Below, one piece after another: positions 58,808 to 64,000 of a stretch of DNA of 64,000 nt. Source of the DNA: Mitsuaria sp. WAJ17 (GTDB taxonomy: Bacteria; Pseudomonadota; Gammaproteobacteria; Burkholderiales; Burkholderiaceae_C); NCBI RefSeq assembly GCF_014174515.1, contig NZ_JACJUG010000012.1, positions 1 to 64,000 of the forward strand, given 5' to 3'. The translations under genes and the position numbers were made by a program. The notes beneath the pieces are model-generated. The model worked only from the letters and a program-made list of their open reading frames with translations. It was not told the DNA's origin and made no database searches. The stretch's first letter is position 1; the number at the start of each line of letters is the position of its first letter.

Positions 58808-60231
58808 AGTAGACGGCCCGGATTCATGAGGCCCTGGGGATCCAGGGCCTTTTTTATTTGCCGCATCAGCGCCAGGGCCACGGGGCCCTTGGTCATTGCG
58901 AGCTGCTCGCGCTTGAGCTGGCCGATGCCATGCTCGGCCGAGATGGAACCGCCCCGTTGCAGGACCCGCTCGTAGACCAGCGCATTGATGGCCGGCTCCT
59001 GCGCGCGCAGGAAAGCGGCGGGGTCATGGCCCTCGGGCGCCTGCACATTGAAATGCAGATTGCCATCACCCAGGTGGCCGAAGCAGACCAGGCGCACGCC
59101 CGGGCAATGCGCCTGCAGCGCGGCCTCGCAATCCGCCACGAAGGCCGGAATGGCCGAGATGGGCAGGGCGATGTCGTGCTTGATGTTGAGCCCTTCCTCG
59201 CTCTGCGCCAGCGGGATGTTCTCGCGCAGGTGCCACAGCTGCCGCGCCTGGCTCAGGGACTGAGCCACGGCGGCATCCAGGGCCTCGCCGGCCTCCAGCG
59301 CTTCGCCGAGGATGCGCTCCAGCAGCTGACGGGCATGGGCCTCGTCCTCGTGGTCGGACAGCTCCAGCAGCACCGCCCAGGGCGCGGCGGCGGCGTCGGC
59401 CAGAGGCTGGGGGATCTGCGGAAAGTGGCGGCGCACCAGCTGCAGGCAGAAGCGGCTGATCAGCTCGAAACCGGTCAGCGTGGCACCGGCCAGGGCCCGG
59501 GCGCGGTTGAGCAGCGCGACGGCCGCGTCCAACGTGGGGCAGGACGCCAAGGCCGTCATGCAGGCCTGCGGGGCGGGGAAGAGCTTCAGCGTGGCGGCGG
59601 TGATCACGCCCAGCGTGCCCTCGCTGCCGATGAAGAGGTCGCGCAGGTCGTAGCCGGTGTTGTCCTTGCGCAGGCCGGACAGGCCGTGCCAGACCTCGCC
59701 CTGCGGCGTCACCACCTCCAGGCCGAGACACAGCTCGCGCGCATTGCCGTAGCGCAGCACCTGGGTGCCGCCGGCATTGCTGGCGAGGTTGCCGCCGATG
59801 GTGCAGCTGCCTTCGGCGCCCAGGCTCAGCGGGAAGAGCAGGCCGGCGGTGCTGGCTGCGGCCTGGACCTCGGCCAGCAGGCAGCCGGCCTCGGCGGTGA
59901 GGGTCAGGTTGGCCGGATCGACCTGGCGGATCTGGCGCAGGCGGCGCAGCGAGAGCAGCAGCTGGTGGCCGCTGCCATCCGGCACGCCGCCGCCGACCAG
60001 GCCGGTGTTGCCGCCCTGGGGCACCAGGCTCACGCGCCGATCGGCACACAGGCGCACCAAGGCCGCCACCTCGGCCGTGGTGCCAGGTCTTGCCACGGCC
60101 AGGGCGCGGCCGGCGTAGCGCTTGCGCCAGTCTTTCTCGTAGGCGTCCAGGCCGTCGCCGCTCAGCAGGTGCTCGGCGCCGATCAGCTGGCGGGCCCGTG
60201 CCAGGAAGTCCTCATGCGCAGGCCCGTCCAC
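58804..60231 (-). CDS. FAD-binding oxidase (D-lactate/D-2-hydroxyglutarate dehydrogenase type)
   Basis: A 475-residue flavoenzyme of the VAO/PCMH superfamily. The FAD-binding domain has VARPGTTAEVAALVRLC, SLVPQGGNTGLVGGGVP and the FIGSEGTLGVITAATLKL loop; the C-terminal cap carries GHLGDGNLHFNVQ and ends AEHGIGQLKRE...LDPQGLMNPG. This set fits D-2-hydroxyacid dehydrogenases such as D2HGDH or D-lactate dehydrogenases. It starts at a GTG directly adjacent to the stop of the DUF2069 gene. Confidence 0.9.
   Translation of the reverse strand: MDGPAHEDFLARARQLIGAEHLLSGDGLDAYEKDWRKRYAGRALAVARPGTTAEVAALVRLCADRRVSLVPQGGNTGLVGGGVPDGSGHQLLLSLRRLRQIRQVDPANLTLTAEAGCLLAEVQAAASTAGLLFPLSLGAEGSCTIGGNLASNAGGTQVLRYGNARELCLGLEVVTPQGEVWHGLSGLRKDNTGYDLRDLFIGSEGTLGVITAATLKLFPAPQACMTALASCPTLDAAVALLNRARALAGATLTGFELISRFCLQLVRRHFPQIPQPLADAAAAPWAVLLELSDHEDEAHARQLLERILGEALEAGEALDAAVAQSLSQARQLWHLRENIPLAQSEEGLNIKHDIALPISAIPAFVADCEAALQAHCPGVRLVCFGHLGDGNLHFNVQAPEGHDPAAFLRAQEPAINALVYERVLQRGGSISAEHGIGQLKREQLAMTKGPVALALMRQIKKALDPQGLMNPGRLL
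58830..58855 (+). terminator. RND operon terminator inside the antisense FAD oxidase gene
   Basis: GGCCCTGG (58830-58837) and CCAGGGCC (58842-58849) form a perfect 8-bp stem with a GGAT loop, followed by six T residues. It stands 22 bp after the pump stop. The same bases encode the conserved LDPQGLMNPG end of the FAD oxidase on the other strand. Confidence 0.88.
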
Positions 60232-60651
60232 TCAGGCCTCCGGCTGCGCATTCGCCGCACGGGCGGCCGCCAGGCGCTGGCGCACCTGCATCGAGCAGGC
60301 CACGAAGATCAGCACGCCCAGCAGCACCTCCACAGCGGCCAGCCACACGGAGAGCCCGCGGTCGCTGGTGGCGCGCACCAGGCCCTCGGCCACGTAGAGC
60401 CAGACCATGAGGCTCAGCCAGCGGAAGGTGTAGAGCCGGTAGCGCCAGAGCCCTGCCAGGGGCACGAGCAGGGGCAGGGCCTTGATGGCCAGGGTGCCTC
60501 GGCCCACCGGGGCCAGCCACAGCTCCCAGGCCAGGCACAGCACGAACAGCGCCAGCAGGCTGTAGAAGGCCAGGTTGCGCGACAGCGTTTCGGCGCTGCT
60601 GGGCGCCATGCGGGTCGTCGGGGGTAGGGGGGCGGTGGGGTGGCTTGACAT
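60232..60651 (-). CDS. DUF2069 family membrane protein
   Basis: A 139-residue protein with four hydrophobic segments and an Ala/Pro-rich N-terminus; WLSLMVWLYVAEGLVRA is the DUF2069 core. Function unknown. Start is uncertain: ATGs at 60651, 60660, 60663 and 60672 are in frame, and the last two would overlap or touch the YihY start. It is often near wrbA in Burkholderiales, but wrbA is not present here. Confidence 0.82.
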   Translation of the reverse strand: MSSHPTAPLPPTTRMAPSSAETLSRNLAFYSLLALFVLCLAWELWLAPVGRGTLAIKALPLLVPLAGLWRYRLYTFRWLSLMVWLYVAEGLVRATSDRGLSVWLAAVEVLLGVLIFVACSMQVRQRLAAARAANAQPEA

Positions 60652-60652
60652 G

Positions 60653-60670
60653 GCTGGCATCATAGCCAGC
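60653..60670. promoter_or_regulatory. Palindrome between head-to-head genes
   Basis: GCTGGC-ATCATA-GCCAGC is a perfect 6-bp inverted repeat that fills the gap between the first ATG of the YihY gene and the ATG of the DUF2069 gene. It covers the place where the YihY ribosome site should be; no Shine-Dalgarno sequence is visible. Confidence 0.4.
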
Positions 60671-61951
60671 ATGAGTGAAGAGAGCCGCTACGAGAGCCGA
60701 GACCACGGCCGCCAGGACAGCGCCCGCCGCCAGGAGGGCGGCAGCCACAATCCCATCGCCCTGATCCATGGATTCTTCGAGGAGTTCATCAGTTGGCCCT
60801 GGTTGCAGACCCTGCAGACCTTCAAGGTGCGCTTCAAGGAAGAGCGCCTGGGCCTCACCGCGGGCAGCCTGACCTTCACCACGCTGATTTCGCTGGTGCC
60901 CCTGCTGACGGTGATGCTGGCCCTGTTCACCGCCTTCCCCATGTTCTCGGCCTTCCAGGCGGCTCTTGAGAAGTACTTCCTCAAGAGCCTGATCCCACCC
61001 AACATCGCCAAGCCCGTGCTGGCCTCGCTGACCCAGTTCGCGGCCAAGGCCAACAAGCTGGGCGTGGTGGGCCTGATCGCTCTGGGCTTCTCGGCCAGCG
61101 CGATGATGCTCACCATCGACCGCACGCTCAACGCCATCTGGCGTGTGCAGAAGCCGCGCCCCATCGCGCAGCGCGTGTTGGTCTACTGGGCGGCCATGAC
61201 GCTGTGCCCCCTGCTGCTGGGCGGCAGCCTGACGCTCACCAGCTATGCCATCTCCGCCGGCCAGGGCCTGGTGGACAAGCTGCCCCAGGGCCTCTCGGTG
61301 GTGCTCAACAGCATGGACGTGGTGGTGCTGGCCGCCGCCATGGCCGCGCTCTTCCACTACGTGCCCAACACCCATGTGCGCTGGCGCCATGCCATCCTGG
61401 GAGGCGTCTTCGTGGCCTTGGCCTTTACCCTGGCCAAGGGTCTGCTGGCCTGGTATGTCAAGCAGGTGCCGACCTTCTCCACCCTCTACGGCGCCTTCGC
61501 GACGGTGCCCATTTTCCTGATCTGGATCTACGTGGCCTGGGCCATCGTGCTGCTGGGCGCCATCCTGGCGGCCAATGCGCCGGCGCTCACGAACAAGATG
61601 CTGAGGCGCGGAGATGCGCCGGGCCTGGCCTTCGAGCTGGCGCTGGAGGTGATCCGCGAGCTGCGCCGTGCCCGCGATGCCGGGGAGGGCGGTGCCAGCA
61701 GCCTGAGCCTCGCTACGGCGCTGCGGGTGGATGCCCTGCAGTTGGAGCCGGTGGTCGATACCCTCATCGGCATGAGCCTGGTCGGCCGCCTCGAGGAAGC
61801 CGGCGCCCAGCGCCTGACCCTGCTGTGCGAACCTACCCACACGCCCGCAGCGCCGCTGATTAAGGAACTGCTGGCCGAGCACAGCGAGTCGCTCGCTCTG
61901 CTGTGGGCTCGCAGCGACTGGACGCGGATCCGCCTGTCCGAGCTGCTCTGA
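60671..61951 (+). CDS. YihY family inner membrane protein
   Basis: A 426-residue protein. It has a basic cytoplasmic start, six hydrophobic segments (about 65-300) of the YihY/UPF0761 family (once mis-called RNase BN), with AGSLTFTTLISLVPLLTVMLA and TLYGAFATVPIFLIWIYVAW, and a C-terminal soluble domain of about 110 residues. The function is not established. ATG at 60671 immediately follows the palindrome. Confidence 0.9.
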   Translation: MSEESRYESRDHGRQDSARRQEGGSHNPIALIHGFFEEFISWPWLQTLQTFKVRFKEERLGLTAGSLTFTTLISLVPLLTVMLALFTAFPMFSAFQAALEKYFLKSLIPPNIAKPVLASLTQFAAKANKLGVVGLIALGFSASAMMLTIDRTLNAIWRVQKPRPIAQRVLVYWAAMTLCPLLLGGSLTLTSYAISAGQGLVDKLPQGLSVVLNSMDVVVLAAAMAALFHYVPNTHVRWRHAILGGVFVALAFTLAKGLLAWYVKQVPTFSTLYGAFATVPIFLIWIYVAWAIVLLGAILAANAPALTNKMLRRGDAPGLAFELALEVIRELRRARDAGEGGASSLSLATALRVDALQLEPVVDTLIGMSLVGRLEEAGAQRLTLLCEPTHTPAAPLIKELLAEHSESLALLWARSDWTRIRLSELL

Positions 61952-61966
61952 GCTGATCCCCTGCGC

Positions 61967-62545
61967 TCAGGGGTGGATGACCACCAGCAGCGCCGTCGCG
62001 GCCTGTTTGCCCGTATTGCGGATGGCGTGCGGGCCGTCAACGGCGTAGCGCGCTGTCTCGCCCGTCTTGAGTTTCTGCGTGGTGTTGCCCGCCGAGACCT
62101 CCAACTGCCCGCCCAGAACGCTGAGGTGCTCGCGCGATCCAGGCTCATGCGCGCCGGACTCCAGCGCGCCGCCGGGCTGCACCGTCAGCTCGTACCACTC
62201 GAACTGGCCCGCCATGTCGATGGGGCCCAGGATGCGCAGCAGGCACTTGCCGTCCGGGCTGCTCATGCCGGGGATGCCGTGGGCCGGTACCACCTCAATG
62301 GCCGGCGCGGCCGGCTTCTCGCCGCCCAGCAGCTCAGACAGCTCCACCCGCAGCGCATTGGCCAGCCGCCAGACCACAGCCACGGTGGGATTGGCCTGGT
62401 TTCTCTCGATCTGCGAGAGCATGCTCTTGGACACGCCGGCCCGGCGCGAGAGCTCGTCCAGCGAGAGGCCCTGGGCCTGGCGCAGCGCCTGCAGGGTGGC
62501 ACCGACGCGCGGTGGTTCAAGGCTGTCGGGATGCGGGACGGACAT
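61967..62545 (-). CDS. XRE family regulator with cupin domain
   Basis: A 192-residue regulator: helix-turn-helix at about 15-70 (ALRQAQGLSLDELSRRAGVSKSMLSQIERNQ) and a cupin ligand-binding barrel at about 110-190 (ELTVQPGGALESGAHEPGSREHL). Divergent from kbl with about 135 bp between, so it probably controls kbl and the gene behind it. ATG at 62545 was chosen over an upstream ATG at 62620, which would run into the kbl control region. Confidence 0.9.
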   Translation of the reverse strand: MSVPHPDSLEPPRVGATLQALRQAQGLSLDELSRRAGVSKSMLSQIERNQANPTVAVVWRLANALRVELSELLGGEKPAAPAIEVVPAHGIPGMSSPDGKCLLRILGPIDMAGQFEWYELTVQPGGALESGAHEPGSREHLSVLGGQLEVSAGNTTQKLKTGETARYAVDGPHAIRNTGKQAATALLVVIHP

Positions 62546-62623
62546 GAGGGCGACCTTCAGAAGAGCCTGCAGTGCGAGCTGGTTCACTTGACCCTGGGAT
62601 GCAATTCCCAGATACTGCACGAA

Positions 62624-62641
62624 AGTTCGATATAGTGAACT
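62624..62641 (+). promoter_or_regulatory. Operator-like palindrome in the kbl control region
   Basis: AGTTC-N8-GAACT is a perfect 18-bp inverted repeat whose centre contains TATAGT, a plausible -10 box for kbl, ending 39 bp before the kbl start codon. A related GTTCAC half-site lies at 62582-62587. It is the best candidate binding site of the XRE-cupin regulator. Confidence 0.55.
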
Positions 62642-62679
62642 GAATTCGATTTAACGGATTGTGCCCCAGGAGACCGAAC

Positions 62680-63885
62680 ATGGCCAATGCTGACGACTTC
62701 TACGCCCACCTGCGCAGCGAACTGCAGTCCATCCGCGAGGCCGGCCTCTTCAAGAGCGAGCGCATCATCACCAGCCATCAAGGCGCCGTGGTGCAGACGA
62801 ACGAGGGCCGCGAGGTGATCAACCTCTGCGCCAACAACTATCTGGGCCTGTCCTCTCACCCCCAGGTCATCGAGGCCGCCCACGAGGCCCTGCGCACCCA
62901 CGGCTACGGCCTCTCCAGCGTGCGCTTCATCTGCGGCACCCAGGACATCCACAAGACCCTGGAGCAGCGCATCGCCCGCTTCCTGGGCACCGAGGACACC
63001 ATCCTCTACGCGGCCGCCTTCGACGCCAACGGCGGTCTCTTCGAGCCCCTGCTGGGCGAGCAGGACGCCATCATCAGCGACGAGCTCAACCACGCCTCCA
63101 TCATCGACGGCATCCGCCTGTGCAAGGCCAAGCGCTTCCGTTACAAGCACAACGATCTGGCCGACCTGCAAGCCCAGCTGCAGGCTGCAGACGCCGCAGG
63201 TGCGCGCTTCAAGCTGGTCTTCACCGACGGCGTGTTCTCGATGGACGGCACCATTGCCCAGCTGGACAAGATCCGCGAGATCTGCGACCGCCACGGTGCT
63301 CTGCTGGGCATCGACGAGTGCCATGCCAGTGGCTTCCTGGGCAAGACCGGCCGCGGCACGCACGAGCACCGCGGCGTCTTCGGCAAGATCGACATCATCA
63401 CCGGCACCCTGGGCAAGGCCCTGGGCGGGGCCTCGGGCGGCTTCACCACCGGCCGCAAGGAAGTGATCGAGCTGCTGCGCCAGCGTTCGCGCCCCTACCT
63501 CTTCTCCAACACCGTGGCGCCCAGCATCGTGGGGGGCTCCATCGCCGTGCTGGACATCCTGGAAGGCTCTACCGAGCTGCGCGACAAGCTGGAGGCCAAC
63601 ACAGCCTACTTCCGCGAGGCCATCCAGGCCGCCGGCTTCGAGATCAAGCCTGGCACCCATCCCATCACACCCATCATGGTCTACGACGCCGTCAAGGCGC
63701 AGCAGCTCAGCGCGCGGCTGCTGGAGCTGGGTGTCTATGCCGTGGGCTTCTTCTACCCCGTGGTGCCCAAGGGCCAGGCCCGCATCCGGGTGCAGATCTC
63801 GGCCGTGCACGAGCGCCACCACCTGGAGAAGGCCGTGGCTGCCTTCACACAGGCCGGCCGCGAACTGGGCCTCATTCCCGCTTGA
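62680..63885 (+). CDS. kbl: Glycine C-acetyltransferase (2-amino-3-ketobutyrate CoA ligase)
   Basis: PLP enzyme that splits 2-amino-3-oxobutyrate with CoA into glycine and acetyl-CoA, the second step of threonine breakdown. The 401-residue protein has NNYLGLSSHP, the PLP-stacking His in ELNHASIIDG, IDECHASGFLG and the PLP lysine K246 in TGTLGKALGG. An AGGAG site precedes ATG 62680. The following gene appears to supply the first step. Confidence 0.95.
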   Translation: MANADDFYAHLRSELQSIREAGLFKSERIITSHQGAVVQTNEGREVINLCANNYLGLSSHPQVIEAAHEALRTHGYGLSSVRFICGTQDIHKTLEQRIARFLGTEDTILYAAAFDANGGLFEPLLGEQDAIISDELNHASIIDGIRLCKAKRFRYKHNDLADLQAQLQAADAAGARFKLVFTDGVFSMDGTIAQLDKIREICDRHGALLGIDECHASGFLGKTGRGTHEHRGVFGKIDIITGTLGKALGGASGGFTTGRKEVIELLRQRSRPYLFSNTVAPSIVGGSIAVLDILEGSTELRDKLEANTAYFREAIQAAGFEIKPGTHPITPIMVYDAVKAQQLSARLLELGVYAVGFFYPVVPKGQARIRVQISAVHERHHLEKAVAAFTQAGRELGLIPA

Positions 63886-63935
63886 GCGTCCTCTGAACGT
63901 CGCCTGAATCCCGCCAGAACCGAAAGAGCTGCCCA

Positions 63936-64000
63936 ATGAGCCGCCAAACCAAGATCCTCATCATCGGCGCCAATGGCCAGATCGGCACCGAGCTGGCGCA
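63936..64000 (+). CDS. Start of an SDR-type dehydrogenase, probably L-threonine 3-dehydrogenase (partial)
   Basis: The last 65 bases encode MSRQTKILIIGANGQIGTELA, a Rossmann fold with the G-x-x-G-x-x-G motif (GANGQIG) of extended short-chain dehydrogenases/epimerases. Behind kbl, this fits the epimerase-like L-threonine dehydrogenase known from Cupriavidus. It is cut by the window edge, so identity rests on context. Confidence 0.6.
   Translation, partial: MSRQTKILIIGANGQIGTELA

Overview
The window is a chromosomal segment of a G+C-rich betaproteobacterium of the order Burkholderiales, most likely from the Rubrivivax/Roseateles/Leptothrix side of the order. The evidence is the gene order: ssrS (6S RNA) beside zapA; uvrB, low-molecular-weight phosphatase, then iscRSUA-hscBA-fdx; rpsO-pnp-quinone reductase-tpiA-secG-tRNA-Leu(GAG)-nuoA-N; DUF2818, NUDIX and DUF1178 genes behind nuoN; a Bug-type periplasmic binding protein; and an intracellular PhaZ. 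The species was not determined.

Layout. 1-8.8 kb: the tail of an insertion-sequence transposase, an AEC permease, a small unknown protein, a Bug binding protein, XerD, an Lrp/AsnC regulator, a MarC protein, a TRAP transporter membrane pair, a small sulfurtransferase/phosphatase-like protein, a YqeY protein and rpsU. 9-13.7 kb: a flavoprotein, a PAS protein with a degenerate GGDEF domain, an EVE protein, 6S RNA, zapA, a ZapB-like coiled coil and nth. 13.8-17.5 kb: a four-gene cassette (GT39, GT2, GtrA, YdjC/ChbG deacetylase) that resembles known lipid A hexosamine-modification loci. 17.5-21 kb: rsxB, phaZ and an aromatic/aspartate aminotransferase. 21-30.5 kb: uvrB, a phosphatase, and the iron-sulfur cluster operon ending in tsaD. 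30.5-32.2 kb: a small heat-shock protein, a strongly charged small protein and a DUF2244 protein. 32.3-37.7 kb: rpsO, pnp, quinone reductase, tpiA, secG and tRNA-Leu. 37.9-54.2 kb: all fourteen complex I genes followed by DUF2818, NUDIX and DUF1178 genes. 54.4-58.8 kb: an RND efflux adaptor and pump. 58.8-64 kb: an FAD-linked oxidase, DUF2069, YihY, an XRE-cupin regulator, kbl and the start of a probable SDR-type threonine dehydrogenase.

How the genes work together. The isc operon builds Fe-S clusters that are used locally by Nth, RsxB, ferredoxin and the NuoB/E/F/G/I subunits. The nuo operon encodes the NADH:quinone oxidoreductase. Kbl with the downstream dehydrogenase would convert threonine to glycine and acetyl-CoA, probably under the divergent XRE-cupin regulator. 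PhaZ implies polyhydroxyalkanoate storage.

Most of the window is conserved core genome; no CRISPR, prophage or defence island was seen. The best leads are: two copies of an intergenic repeat inside the nuo operon whose hairpins keep pairing although their sequences differ; the GT39-GT2-GtrA-deacetylase cassette; a palindrome in the kbl control region; a terminator written inside the antisense coding end of the FAD oxidase; and DUF2818 as a possible complex I companion. All start sites, domains and folds were read by eye, without alignments or folding software.
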